NCBI RefSeq assembly: GCF_913778665.1
Contig: NZ_CAJYVQ010000009.1
Span: 1-64,000 of the forward strand
DNA: 64,000 nt
Reading direction: 5' to 3'
DNA from: an uncultured Stenotrophomonas sp.
GTDB taxonomy: Bacteria; Pseudomonadota; Gammaproteobacteria; Xanthomonadales; Xanthomonadaceae
A model generated the notes under the pieces. It was not told the origin of the DNA. It worked only from the letters and a program-made list of their open reading frames with translations, and made no database searches. A program made the translations under genes and the position numbers. Positions 1 through 8,557 of the stretch are shown here, piece after piece. The stretch's first letter is position 1. Every line of letters begins with the position of its first letter.

Positions 1-66
1 GTCCCGCCTGTCAGGTTTCCTGCGGGCGCGGACGGGAAGGGCGGAATCAAAGGCAAAGGCAAAAGC

Positions 67-94
67 AAAAAGGCAGCCAATGGCTGCCTTTTTT
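67..94. terminator. Bidirectional rho-independent terminator
   Basis: The arms AGGCAGCC (71-78) and GGCTGCCT (82-89) flank an AAT loop. A T run follows and an A run precedes, so the hairpin can stop transcripts from both sides. On the minus strand it would end a read-through transcript of the fad genes. Confidence 0.8.
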
Positions 95-106
95 CGTGGG
101 TCGGGG

Positions 107-137
107 TCAGAGCCCGTTGCGTAGCAAAGGGCTCTGA
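107..137. repeat. Short inverted repeat
   Basis: TCAGAGCCC (107-115) and GGGCTCTGA (129-137) are perfect inverted arms around a 13-base spacer. It lies between the terminator and the larger palindromic element and has no gene of its own. Confidence 0.6.
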
Positions 138-194
138 ACCCAGCTCTTGCCCTGCCTTTGCTCACCCCGCCGCCGCGCGGAATGCCGGGTGGCA

Positions 195-373
195 CGGGTG
201 GGTGAGGCTGACCGGGACCGTTGGCGCCATGGGCCCGAGGCATGCCTCGGGCGGGTTGGGCAGGACGCCCAACCCCGGTCTTGCCGTGTGCGCAGGACGG
301 CGCACACGAGCAAGGCGCCATCGAGCCCCCAAGGACGGGTTTACGGCGTGTCCCGGGCAGCCTCACCCACCCG
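195..373. other. Nested inverted-repeat element, candidate structured RNA
   Basis: A perfect 16-base closing stem pairs CGGGTGGGTGAGGCTG (195-210) with 358-373, and is extended inward by CCGGGA (212-217) with 351-356. Inside are four hairpins. The stem at 233-241/244-252 has a tiny loop. The stem at 253-261/267-275 has loop AGGAC. A long imperfect stem at 280-293/300-314 has loop AGGACG. A weak stem at 328-330/337-339 has loop AAGGAC. Three loops therefore expose GGA on the plus strand, as in CsrA/RsmA-binding RNAs. On the minus strand the same element would be the 3' untranslated region of the thiolase gene, 45 bases past its stop. Whether it is transcribed is unknown; it could also be a non-autonomous mobile repeat. 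Confidence 0.55.
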
Positions 374-417
374 GGCCCGACAGCCAACCGACACTCCAGC
401 CGGCAACGCTTTGATCC

Positions 418-1626
418 TTACAGCGCCTCGAAAATACCCGCCGCGCCCATGCCGGTGCCGATGCACATCGTCACCATGCCGTACTTCTGCTGGCGACGAC
501 GCAGGCCGTGCAGCAGGGTGGCGGTGCGGATCGCACCGGTCGCACCCAGCGGATGGCCCAGGGCGATCGCGCCGCCCAGCGGGTTGACCTTGCTGGGGTC
601 CAGGCCGCAGTCGCGGATCACCGCCAGCGACTGCGCGGCGAACGCTTCATTCAGTTCGATCCAGTCCAGCTGGTCCTGGGTCAGGCCAGCCTGCTTCAGT
701 GCCTTCGGAATCGCGGCGATCGGGCCGATGCCCATTACTTCCGGGCGCACGCCGGCCACCGAGAAGCTGACAAAACGCGCCAGCGGGGTCAGGCCGTAAT
801 CCTTGATCGCCTGTTCCGAGGCCAGCAGCACGGCGCCGGCGCCGTCGCTCATCTGCGACGAGTTGCCGGCGGTGACGGTGCCGCCGAACTGGCCGTTGCG
901 GAACACCGGGCGCAGCTTGGCCAGGCCTTCGGCCGAGGAATCCGGGCGCGGGCCTTCGTCGGTGTCGGCGATCTTGTTGCGGGTGATGATGCGCTGTCCA
1001 TCTGCCAGGTCCGGCAGGTGCGAGACGATCTCGTACGGGCTGATCTCGTCCTTGAATTCGCCGTTCTGGATGGCGGCCATGGCCTTCTGGTGCGAGGCGA
1101 GGGCGAACGCATCCTGGTCCTCGCGCGAGACCTTCCACTCTTCGGCCACCTTCTCGGCGGTGATGCCCATGCCGTAGGCGATGGCTACGTGGTCGTTGTC
1201 GAACACGCTCGGCGCCATCGCGATCTTGTTGCCCATCATCGGCACCATCGACATCGACTCGGTGCCGCCGGCCAGCATCAGGTCGGCGTTGCCCAGGCGG
1301 ATCGCATCGGCGGCCTGCGCCACGGCCTGCAGGCCGGAGGAGCAGAAGCGGTTCACGGTCTGCGCGGCGATGGTGTTGGGCAGGCCAGCCAGCAGCACGC
1401 CGATGCGCGCCACGTTCATGCCCTGCTCGGCTTCCGGCATGGCGCAGCCGATGATCGCGTCATCGATGCGGTTGACGTCCACGCCCGGCGCCTGTGCGAC
1501 GACGCTGCGCAGCACGTGCGCAAGCATGTCGTCGGGGCGGGTGTTGCGGAACATGCCCTTGGGCGCCTTGCCCACCGGGGTACGGGTGGCGGCGACGATG
1601 TAGGCGTCCTGGATTTGCTTGGTCAT
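418..1626 (-). CDS. fadA: Acetyl-CoA acyltransferase (3-ketoacyl-CoA thiolase)
   Basis: This 402-residue thiolase performs the last step of fatty-acid beta-oxidation, cleaving 3-ketoacyl-CoA with CoA to acetyl-CoA and a shortened acyl-CoA. The acylated nucleophile is Cys95 in NRFCSSGLQ. The second catalytic pair appears as ALGHPLGATG and, near the C terminus, CIGTGMGAAG. The length is normal for the family. It lies 110 bases downstream of the bifunctional FadN-type gene on the same strand, with a SMAG hairpin pair between them, so the two are probably cotranscribed and form the thiolase and hydratase/dehydrogenase parts of one pathway. Confidence 0.93.
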   Translation of the reverse strand: MTKQIQDAYIVAATRTPVGKAPKGMFRNTRPDDMLAHVLRSVVAQAPGVDVNRIDDAIIGCAMPEAEQGMNVARIGVLLAGLPNTIAAQTVNRFCSSGLQAVAQAADAIRLGNADLMLAGGTESMSMVPMMGNKIAMAPSVFDNDHVAIAYGMGITAEKVAEEWKVSREDQDAFALASHQKAMAAIQNGEFKDEISPYEIVSHLPDLADGQRIITRNKIADTDEGPRPDSSAEGLAKLRPVFRNGQFGGTVTAGNSSQMSDGAGAVLLASEQAIKDYGLTPLARFVSFSVAGVRPEVMGIGPIAAIPKALKQAGLTQDQLDWIELNEAFAAQSLAVIRDCGLDPSKVNPLGGAIALGHPLGATGAIRTATLLHGLRRRQQKYGMVTMCIGTGMGAAGIFEAL

Positions 1627-1656
1627 TGCAGTGATCTCTCGAAGTTTTTTGCCGGT

Positions 1657-1714
1657 GTGCCCACCAAGGTGGGCACCTACCAGAGGCGGAGGAGTGCCGA
1701 CCCACGGTCGGCAC
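1657..1714. repeat. SMAG-like hairpin pair
   Basis: The first hairpin is GTGCCCACC (1657-1665) with GGTGGGCAC (1668-1676), followed by CTAC, i.e. GTAG on the minus strand. The second is GTGCCGACC (1694-1702) with GGTCGGCAC (1706-1714). They lie between two genes of one presumed transcript and may affect mRNA stability. Confidence 0.75.
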
Positions 1715-1736
1715 CCACCAAAAGCAGGGGTGGCGA

Positions 1737-4109
1737 TCAGTTCCGCAGCGGCTTGCCGGTCTTCAGCATGTGTGCGATGCGGGCCTGGGTCTTTTCCTGC
1801 TGGGCCAGTTCAACGAAATGCTTGCGCTCCAGGGTCAGCAGCCACTCTTCGTCGACCAGGGTGCCGCGGTCGACCTTGCCGCCGCACAGCACGGTGGCGA
1901 TGCGCTCGGCGATCTCGTAGTCGTACGGGCTGATGAAGCGGCCTTCCAGCATGTTGACCAGCATCATCTTGAAGGTGGCGATGCCCACGTCACCGGCGAC
2001 CTGGATGCGGCGTGCCGGCAGCGGCGGACGGTAGCCCGCTTCGGCCAGGGCGCGCGCTTCGGCCTTGGCGATGTACAGCGCCTCGTAGCTGTTAAACACC
2101 ACCTTGTCGGTGCTGCGCAGCAGGCCCAGTTCCTGGGCGTTGACCGCCGAGTTGGACACCTTGGCCATCGCCACGGTCTCGAAGGTCTTCTTCAGTTCGG
2201 CGAACACGTCACCGCCCGGACCGGCGGCCTGCGAGGCGCGCACGGCCAGTTCCTTCAGGCCGCCACCGGCCGGCAGCAGGCCGACGCCGGCCTCGACCAG
2301 GCCGATGTAGCTTTCCAGGAAGGCCACGGTCTTGGCGCTGTGCATCTGGAATTCGCAGCCGCCGCCCAGGGCCAGGCCCCGCACCGCGGCCACCACCGGC
2401 ACCAGCGAGTACTTGATGCGCTGGCTGGTGCGCTGGAAGTTGGCGACCATCTCTTCGAACTGGTCGACCTTGCCGGCCTGCAGCAGGCCCAGCGCACCGG
2501 CCAGGTCGGCACCGGCGGAGAAGGGTTCCTTCTGCTGCCAGATCACCAGGCCCTGGAAATCCTTTTCGGCGCGGCTGACACATTCCTGCAGGCCATCGAG
2601 CGCCTGGTCGGACACGGTGTTCATCTTGGTCTTGAAGCTGACCACGGCGATGCCATCACCGTCGTGCCACATGCGCAGGCCGTCGTTCTCGAACACGGTC
2701 TCGCCCGGCGCGAACTTTTCGCCCAGCAGCGGATCCGGGAAGCGCTGGCGCTGGTACACCGGCAGCGACGAGCGCGGCAGCTTGGCGTTGCGCGACGGGC
2801 TGTAGCTACCCTCGGCAGCGTGCACGCCGTCGCGGCCATCGAACACCCAGTCCGGCAGCGGGGCGTTGCTCATGCTCTTGCCGGCGACGATGTCATCGGC
2901 GATCCACTGCGCGACCTGCTTCCAGCCGGCGGCCTGCCAGGTTTCGAACGGGCCCAGCGACCAGCCGTAGCCCCAGCGGATGGCCAGGTCAACGTCACGC
3001 GCGGTCTCGGCGATGTCGGCCAGGTGGTAGGCGCTGTAGTGGAACAGGTCGCGGAAGGTCGCCCACAGGAACTGCGCCTGCGGGTGCTGGCTTTCGCGCA
3101 GCTTGGCGAACTTCTCGGCCGGGTTCTTGATCTTCAGGATCTCGACCAGTTCCGGCGCGGCGGTGCGGTCGGCCGGACGGTAGTCCTGCTTTTCCAGGTC
3201 GAGGACCACGATGTCCTTGCCGACCTTGCGGAAGATGCCGGCGCCGGTCTTCTGGCCCAGCGCACCCTTGGCGATCAGCGCGTCGAGCCACTTTGGCGAC
3301 TTGAAGAATTCATGCCACGGGTCATTGGGCAGCGTGTCGCCCATGGTCTTGATCACGTGGGCCATGGTGTCCAGGCCGACCACGTCGGAGGTGCGGTAGG
3401 TGGCCGACTTCGGGCGGCCCACCAGCGGGCCGGTCAGGCCGTCCACTTCATCGAAGCCCAGGCCGAACTGCTGGGTGTGGTGGATGGTGGACAGGATCGA
3501 GAACACGCCGATGCGGTTGCCGATGAAGTTCGGGGTGTCCTTGGCGTACACCACGCCCTTGCCCAGGGTGGTGACCAGGAACGCTTCCAGGCCTTCCAGC
3601 ACCGCCTTGTCGGTGGTGGTGGCCGGGATCAGCTCGGCCAGGTGCATGTAGCGCGGCGGGTTGAAGAAATGCACGCCGCAGAAGCGGTGGCGCAGCTGCT
3701 CGGGCAGCACGTCGGCCAGCTTGTTGATGCCCAGGCCCGAGGTGTTGGAGGCCAGCACCGCGTGGTCAGCCACGAACGGGGCGATCTTCTTGTACAGGTC
3801 CTGCTTCCAGTCCATGCGCTCGGCGATGGCCTCGATGATCAGGTCGCAGTCCTTCAGCTGCTCCAGGCCGGACTCGTAGTTGGCCGGGGTGATGGCTTCG
3901 GCCAGCGACTTGCTGGCCAGCGGCGCCGGGCTCAGCTTGCCCAGGTTGGCGATCGCCTTCAGCACGATGCCGTCGGCCGGACCTTCCTTGGCAGGCAGAT
4001 CGAACAGCACGGTGTCGACGCCCGCGTTGGTGAGGTGGGCGGCGATCTGGGCACCCATGACGCCGGCACCCAGCACGGCGGCGCGGCGGACTAGCAGGGA
4101 ATTGGACAT
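1737..4109 (-). CDS. fadN: 3-hydroxyacyl-CoA dehydrogenase / enoyl-CoA hydratase, FadN-type
   Basis: This 790-residue bifunctional enzyme hydrates enoyl-CoA and oxidises the 3-hydroxyacyl-CoA. The NAD-binding motif AVLGAGVMGAQIA starts at residue 10, so the dehydrogenase half is N-terminal. The crotonase half is C-terminal, with the oxyanion-hole region GLALGGGCEF and the glutamate-bearing EAGVGLLPAGGG. This order is the reverse of E. coli FadB and matches Bacillus FadN, whose length is nearly identical. I chose the ATG at 4109 because the NAD motif then begins ten residues in; a longer frame reaching 4379 runs into the regulator gene. It lies 53 bases downstream of the regulator and upstream of the thiolase. 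Confidence 0.92.
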   Translation of the reverse strand: MSNSLLVRRAAVLGAGVMGAQIAAHLTNAGVDTVLFDLPAKEGPADGIVLKAIANLGKLSPAPLASKSLAEAITPANYESGLEQLKDCDLIIEAIAERMDWKQDLYKKIAPFVADHAVLASNTSGLGINKLADVLPEQLRHRFCGVHFFNPPRYMHLAELIPATTTDKAVLEGLEAFLVTTLGKGVVYAKDTPNFIGNRIGVFSILSTIHHTQQFGLGFDEVDGLTGPLVGRPKSATYRTSDVVGLDTMAHVIKTMGDTLPNDPWHEFFKSPKWLDALIAKGALGQKTGAGIFRKVGKDIVVLDLEKQDYRPADRTAAPELVEILKIKNPAEKFAKLRESQHPQAQFLWATFRDLFHYSAYHLADIAETARDVDLAIRWGYGWSLGPFETWQAAGWKQVAQWIADDIVAGKSMSNAPLPDWVFDGRDGVHAAEGSYSPSRNAKLPRSSLPVYQRQRFPDPLLGEKFAPGETVFENDGLRMWHDGDGIAVVSFKTKMNTVSDQALDGLQECVSRAEKDFQGLVIWQQKEPFSAGADLAGALGLLQAGKVDQFEEMVANFQRTSQRIKYSLVPVVAAVRGLALGGGCEFQMHSAKTVAFLESYIGLVEAGVGLLPAGGGLKELAVRASQAAGPGGDVFAELKKTFETVAMAKVSNSAVNAQELGLLRSTDKVVFNSYEALYIAKAEARALAEAGYRPPLPARRIQVAGDVGIATFKMMLVNMLEGRFISPYDYEIAERIATVLCGGKVDRGTLVDEEWLLTLERKHFVELAQQEKTQARIAHMLKTGKPLRN

Positions 4110-4162
4110 GGTGTAGGGCCTTTGTTGGTCAGCAGTTACTGGGTGGGTCACACCCGGTGGAA

Positions 4163-4816
4163 TCAAGGGGAAGCGGGCAGGGCGCTGGCGCGTGCGGCGG
4201 CGCGGAACCCGGCTTCGGCGAAATGGATCAGTTCGTGGGCGGCATGGGCACGATGCGCCGCTTCGGTGACACCGGCGGGACGCTTGATCAGCCCGAAGTC
4301 GGCCATGGCATAGGTGAGCGAACCGGCCAGGAAGTCCAGGCGCCAGTACAGCTCTTCCTTGCTCAGGCCGGGCACGCACTCGCCGATGGCCTTGCCGAAC
4401 GCACGCAGCACGTGGCCGTAGTGGTCGGACAGGAACTTGCGCAGGTTGTCGTTCTTCTCGGCGTAGGCGCGGGCGATCACGCGCACGAAGGCGCCGCCGT
4501 TCTGGCGGTCCTGGGCCAGCGCCAGCGCTGGCTCGACGAAGGCGGCCAGCACCGGACGCAGCTGCCCGGGGTGTTCGGCGCGGGCACGTTCGAGCTGTGA
4601 CAGGCGGGCGCCGGTCATCTCGTCCATACGGCGACGGAATACCTCGTTGACCAGGTTTTCCTTGGAGCCGAAGTGGTAGTTGACCGCGGCGATGTTGACA
4701 TCGGCCTGACTGGTAACCTGGCGCAGTGAGGTGCCTGCGAAACCGTGCTGGGCGAACAGCTCCTCGGCGGCACCGAGGATCCGGTCCTTGGTCGAGAAGT
4801 GGGCGGGCTTGGCCAT
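4163..4816 (-). CDS. TetR-family regulator, PsrA-like (fatty-acid responsive)
   Basis: This 217-residue TetR repressor has its helix-turn-helix at about residues 25-50 (GTSLRQVTSQADVNIAAVNYHF without the gaps a family variant would show) and an acyl-CoA-type C-terminal domain. The start at 4816 is preferred over 4837, because the upstream ATG lies inside a palindrome that fits the PsrA operator. It is the first gene of a minus-strand unit with the FadN-type enzyme and thiolase, so it most likely represses beta-oxidation genes and itself until long-chain acyl ligands accumulate. This role is inferred from family and context. Confidence 0.85.
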   Translation of the reverse strand: MAKPAHFSTKDRILGAAEELFAQHGFAGTSLRQVTSQADVNIAAVNYHFGSKENLVNEVFRRRMDEMTGARLSQLERARAEHPGQLRPVLAAFVEPALALAQDRQNGGAFVRVIARAYAEKNDNLRKFLSDHYGHVLRAFGKAIGECVPGLSKEELYWRLDFLAGSLTYAMADFGLIKRPAGVTEAAHRAHAAHELIHFAEAGFRAAARASALPASP

Positions 4817-4832
4817 CGGTGGGCGGACCTTA

Positions 4833-4850
4833 ATCAAACGATTGTTTGAT
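4833..4850. promoter_or_regulatory. PsrA-type operator
   Basis: ATCAAAC (4833-4839) and GTTTGAT (4844-4850) are perfect inverted arms with a 4-base spacer. The core CAAAC-N4-GTTTG fits the published PsrA consensus (G/C)AAAC-N2-4-GTTT(G/C). It lies 17 bases upstream of the regulator's start, as expected for autorepression. Confidence 0.75.
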
Positions 4851-5184
4851 ACTAGGACCAGACGGTACCGTATGGCATTTTGCAGTGCAGCAAAAATGCG
4901 CAGGGTGGTCAGAATCCGCTCAGGTGGGTGAATGGGCAGGCGCGGACGGATCCTCGAACGGGGGCGCCGACCCCAGCGGTGAGCCCCGGAATGGGGGCGA
5001 GCCTCCCTGTAGAGCTGTGACCCCGGCCACGACGGCGTTGCTGGCCGGCGGCCGGCACTACCACGCCAGCGCTTTATCTTTTACAATTCGCCCACGTTTA
5101 TCAGGCTAAGCCCGCGTCCCGACGCGGGTTTTTTTCATGTTACCCTTCGGGCCATCAGCGGCCCGATTCCATTGGAGACATCCC
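4851..5184. other. Intergenic region upstream of ndk
   Basis: This 334-base gap separates the divergent fad regulator and ndk. It must hold both promoters. The only clear element is the hairpin at 5111-5135. Short frames across it do not look like genes. Confidence 0.6.
5111..5135 (+). terminator. Intrinsic terminator or attenuator before ndk
   Basis: CCCGCGTC (5111-5118) and GACGCGGG (5121-5128) pair tightly and are followed by seven T residues. No gene precedes it on the plus strand. It may end a short leader or small RNA, or attenuate ndk, whose start is 50 bases further on. Confidence 0.75.
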
Positions 5185-5610
5185 ATGGCGCTGGAGCGCA
5201 CCCTTTCGATCATCAAGCCGGACGCCGTTGCCAAGAACGTCATCGGCGAAATCTACGCCCGCTTCGAGAAGGCCGGCCTGAAGGTCGTGGCCGCCAAGTA
5301 CAAGCAGCTGTCGCGCCGTGAAGCCGAAGGCTTCTACGCCGTGCACCGCGAGCGTCCGTTCTTCAACGCGCTGGTCGAGTTCATGATCTCCGGCCCGGTG
5401 ATGATCCAGGCCCTGGAAGGCGAGAACGCCGTCCTGGCCCACCGCGACCTGCTGGGCGCCACCAACCCGAAGGAAGCCGCTGCGGGCACCATCCGCGCCG
5501 ACTTCGCCGAATCCATCGATGCCAACGCCGCCCACGGCTCGGACTCGGTCGAGAATGCCGCGATTGAAATCGCCTACTTCTTCGCCGCCACCGAAGTCGT
5601 CTCGCGCTGA
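5185..5610 (+). CDS. ndk: Nucleoside diphosphate kinase
   Basis: The 141-residue cytosolic enzyme transfers the gamma phosphate between nucleoside tri- and diphosphates through a phosphohistidine. The N terminus [15 protein letters not shown] is typical, and the catalytic histidine is His117 in NAAHGSDS. The start at 5185 follows a GGAGA ribosome site at 5174-5178. The gene opens a conserved Xanthomonadaceae run (ndk-rlmN-pilF-rodZ) and ends 10 bases before rlmN. Confidence 0.97.
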   Translation: MALERTLSIIKPDAVAKNVIGEIYARFEKAGLKVVAAKYKQLSRREAEGFYAVHRERPFFNALVEFMISGPVMIQALEGENAVLAHRDLLGATNPKEAAAGTIRADFAESIDANAAHGSDSVENAAIEIAYFFAATEVVSR

Positions 5611-5620
5611 GAGTAATGCC

Positions 5621-6826
5621 GTGAACGAGGTCGTACAGTCCCCCGCCATCCAGCCGCTGCCGAAGTCGGCACCCACGGCTGGCAAGCAGAACCTGCTCGA
5701 CCTCGATCGCGCGGGCCTGGAACAGTTTTTCGTCGAAAAACTCGGCGAAAAGAAGTTCCGTGCCCATCAGGTGATGAAGTGGATCCACCATCGCTACGTC
5801 ACCGACTTCGATGAAATGACCGATCTCGGCAAGGTCCTGCGCGCCAAGCTGCAGGCCCATGCCGAGGTCGTTGTCCCCAACATCGTGTTCGACAAGCCCT
5901 CCGCCGACGGCACCCACAAGTGGCTGCTGGCGATGGGCGTGGATGGCAAGAACGCCATCGAGACCGTGTACATCCCGGACAAGACCCGCGGCACGCTGTG
6001 CGTGTCCTCGCAGGTCGGCTGCGGCCTGAACTGCACGTTCTGCTCCACCGCCACCCAGGGCTTCAACCGCAACCTGACCACCGCCGAGATCATCGGCCAG
6101 GTGTGGGTCGCGGCGCGCCACCTGGGCAATGTGCCGCACCAGATGCGCCGCCTCACCAACGTGGTGATGATGGGCATGGGCGAGCCGCTGATGAATTTCG
6201 ACAACGTCGTGCGCGCGATGAGCGTGATGCGCGACGATCTGGGCTACGGCCTGGCCAACAAGCGCGTGACCCTGTCGACCTCCGGCCTGGTGCCGCAGAT
6301 CGATCGTCTGTCCGCCGAAAGCGACGTATCGCTGGCCGTTTCCCTGCATGCGCCCAATGACGCACTGCGCGAAACGCTGGTGCCACTGAACAAGAAGTAC
6401 CCGATCGCCGAGCTGATGGCCTCGTGCGCACGTTACCTGCGCGCCAACAAGCGCCGCGAATCGGTGACCTTCGAATACACCCTGATGAAGGGCATCAACG
6501 ACAAGCCCGAGCATGCCCGCGAGCTGGCGCGCCTGATGCACCAGTTCGACAACGCGGTACAGGCCAGGGACTCGGGCAAGGTCAACCTGATCCCGTTCAA
6601 CCCGTTCCCGGGCACCCGCTACGAGCGTTCCGAAGAGGCGCATATCCGCGCCTTCCAGAAGATCCTGCTCGACAGCAACGTGCTGACCATGGTCCGCCGC
6701 ACCCGTGGCGACGACATCGACGCCGCCTGTGGCCAGCTCAAGGGCCAGGTGATGGACCGCACCCGCCGCCAGGCGGAGTTCAACAAGGCGCTGCAGGCGG
6801 GGAAGGGGAGCGATGCCGCGGCCTGA
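5621..6826 (+). CDS. rlmN: 23S rRNA (adenine2503-C2) / tRNA (adenine37-C2) methyltransferase
   Basis: This radical-SAM enzyme of 401 residues methylates carbon 2 of A2503 in 23S rRNA and A37 in some tRNAs. The iron-sulfur cysteines are Cys134, Cys138 and Cys141 in CGLNCTFC. The methyl-carrying cysteine is near the C terminus in [12 protein letters not shown] chose the GTG at 5621 because it lies just after the ndk stop; the in-frame ATG further upstream is buried in ndk. Its last 14 bases overlap pilF. Confidence 0.95.
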   Translation: MNEVVQSPAIQPLPKSAPTAGKQNLLDLDRAGLEQFFVEKLGEKKFRAHQVMKWIHHRYVTDFDEMTDLGKVLRAKLQAHAEVVVPNIVFDKPSADGTHKWLLAMGVDGKNAIETVYIPDKTRGTLCVSSQVGCGLNCTFCSTATQGFNRNLTTAEIIGQVWVAARHLGNVPHQMRRLTNVVMMGMGEPLMNFDNVVRAMSVMRDDLGYGLANKRVTLSTSGLVPQIDRLSAESDVSLAVSLHAPNDALRETLVPLNKKYPIAELMASCARYLRANKRRESVTFEYTLMKGINDKPEHARELARLMHQFDNAVQARDSGKVNLIPFNPFPGTRYERSEEAHIRAFQKILLDSNVLTMVRRTRGDDIDAACGQLKGQVMDRTRRQAEFNKALQAGKGSDAAA

Positions 6827-7598
6827 CCGCCTCTGGCTGGTTGTGCTCGCCGGCACGCTGGCCCTCGCGGTCGTCGGCTGCAAATCCCAACCCAAGGCCA
6901 AGCTGGGGCCCAGCGTGGCGCCGGTGTATTCGGTGCGCGATCCGGACAACGTGCGTCGCCACGTGCGCTGGCAGGAACTGCTTGCCCTGGCCGCCCGCGA
7001 CATGCAGGTCGGCAATCTCGACGCTGCCGAGCGCAAGGCGCGCGACGCGCAGAAGTTGGCCCCGGAAGCACCGGACGCACTGATGCTGCTGGCCGGCATT
7101 GACGAGCGCCGTGGCCGTACTCAGCAGGCCGGCGAGAACTTCCGCAGGGCGGCCGAGCTGGCGCCGCAGCGCGGCGACATCCTCAACAACTATGGTGCGT
7201 GGCTGTGCCAGCAGGGCCGGCCGGCCGAATCGCTGGTCTGGTTCGATCGTGCGGTGCAGGCCCCGGGCTATGCCACCCCGGCCGAGGCGCAGGCCAATGC
7301 CGGCGGCTGTGCACTGGATGCCGGCCAGCTCGAACGTGCCGAGCGCGACCTGCGCGCCGCGCTGACGACACTGCCGGGCAACCCGGTCGCGCTCGAGGCG
7401 ATGGCCCAGCTGAGCTTCCGCCAGGGCCGCTACATGGAGGCCCGGGCCTTCGCCGAACGCAGGATTGCGGCTGCACCCGCCACGCGTTCCGTGTTACAAC
7501 TTGCGTCTCAAATCGAAGCGCGGCTGGGCGATCGGGCAGCATCTGATCGGTATCTGCAGCGGATTCGACAGGAATTTCCGCAGGACGCGGGCTCCTAA
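6813..7598 (+). CDS. pilF: Type IV pilus biogenesis/stability lipoprotein PilF (PilW)
   Basis: The 261-residue outer-membrane lipoprotein acts as pilotin and stabiliser for the PilQ secretin and type IV pilus. A signal peptide ends in the lipobox LAVVGC, followed by a chain of tetratricopeptide repeats from about residue 50 to 240. It starts inside the 3' end of rlmN, which suggests translational coupling. It sits beside rodZ as in other Xanthomonadaceae. Confidence 0.9.
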   Translation: MPRPDRLWLVVLAGTLALAVVGCKSQPKAKLGPSVAPVYSVRDPDNVRRHVRWQELLALAARDMQVGNLDAAERKARDAQKLAPEAPDALMLLAGIDERRGRTQQAGENFRRAAELAPQRGDILNNYGAWLCQQGRPAESLVWFDRAVQAPGYATPAEAQANAGGCALDAGQLERAERDLRAALTTLPGNPVALEAMAQLSFRQGRYMEARAFAERRIAAAPATRSVLQLASQIEARLGDRAASDRYLQRIRQEFPQDAGS

Positions 7599-7616
7599 CT
7601 CCAGGGTTGATGCATT

Positions 7617-8492
7617 GTGATTGATGACCAGACTGTGAGCGCTCTCGAGACTGCGGCCGGCTGCGGCACCCGCCTGCGCCAGGCCCGCGAGGCGGCCGGG
7701 CTGACCCTCGAGGATGTCGGCTCGCGCCTGCGCATGCCGGTCCAGGTGGTCAAGTCGCTGGAAGAAGAACAATGGCAGAAGCTCGGCGCGCCGGTGTTCG
7801 TGCGCGGCCAGCTGCGCAGCTATGCGCGCCTGCTCAACGTGGACGTCAGCGAACTGCTGGAGCAGGCCCAGGTCGGTCCGGTCGTGCCGCCCACCCTCGT
7901 CAGCCATACCCATACCCCGCGTGCGCGGCGGATTGCCGAGAACCTCGGCAGGCGCATGCTGTATGTCGGCATCACCGCCGTGCTGGCCGTGCCGGTGTGG
8001 TTCGCCACCCGCGGCCATTTCGATGGCAGCGCGACCCCGTCGCCGAGCACCGCCTCGCTGGACGCCATCCCGGCCGCTGTGCCGGTGGCTCCGTCCGCCG
8101 CTGGCGTCGAGCCGACGGCGTCGGCTGAGGTCGCCAGTACCGCCCCGGCCGGCAAGCCGGCGGCGACCCCGTATGTGGCCTCGCTGGCCCCGGTGCCGCG
8201 TCCGGCCCCGGCCGCCGTCGCTGCCGGCAACACGCTGGAGATGCAGTTCAGCGGTGACAGCTGGGTCGATATCGGTGGCCCGGACGGCGCCACCGTGGAA
8301 AAGGCGCTGATCAAGTCCGGCGAGAGCCGCAGCTTCACCCCGGGCCAGGTGAGCCGGGTGACCCTGGGCAACGCTTCGGCGGTCCAGGTTCAGCAGAACG
8401 GCGCTATCGTCGATCTGACCCCCTACCAGCGAGCCAACGTGGCACGCTTTCAGGTATCCTCTGAAGGCTCCGTAGTCCCGGTTTCGCACTGA
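7617..8492 (+). CDS. rodZ: RodZ-like cytoskeletal/HTH membrane protein
   Basis: This 291-residue inner-membrane protein links the MreB cytoskeleton to the cell-wall elongation machinery in the RodZ family. An XRE-type helix-turn-helix domain occupies about residues 16-80, and one transmembrane helix lies at 113-131. A Pro/Ala-rich periplasmic linker follows, then a C-terminal DUF4115 beta domain from about 205. The start is a GTG at 7617, 18 bases after pilF. A later GTG seven codons in is also possible. Confidence 0.85.
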   Translation: MIDDQTVSALETAAGCGTRLRQAREAAGLTLEDVGSRLRMPVQVVKSLEEEQWQKLGAPVFVRGQLRSYARLLNVDVSELLEQAQVGPVVPPTLVSHTHTPRARRIAENLGRRMLYVGITAVLAVPVWFATRGHFDGSATPSPSTASLDAIPAAVPVAPSAAGVEPTASAEVASTAPAGKPAATPYVASLAPVPRPAPAAVAAGNTLEMQFSGDSWVDIGGPDGATVEKALIKSGESRSFTPGQVSRVTLGNASAVQVQQNGAIVDLTPYQRANVARFQVSSEGSVVPVSH

Positions 8493-8557
8493 GGCGCGGT
8501 TTCACCACCTTCGATTAAACCCAATGGTCCCTCCCGATGGGCGGGGCGAGAGTACGC

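Larger units (their letters stand above)
1..417. other. Gene-free left edge with structured repeats
   Basis: No convincing gene is seen here. Frame 1 is open from the window edge to 414, but its composition does not look like protein coding. The stretch holds a bidirectional terminator (67-94), a short inverted repeat (107-137) and a large nested inverted-repeat element (195-373). Bases 1-60 may contain the tail of a gene whose body lies outside the window; I cannot identify it. Confidence 0.6.

Noticed and set aside
508-1920. 470-codon plus-strand frame across the thiolase gene
   Set aside because: It is antisense to a gene with clear thiolase motifs and is rich in Arg, His and Gln, as expected for a shadow frame in high-GC DNA.
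1770-4094. 774-codon plus-strand frame across the FadN-type gene
   Set aside because: Antisense shadow; low-complexity Gly/His/Asp-Val composition and no domain.
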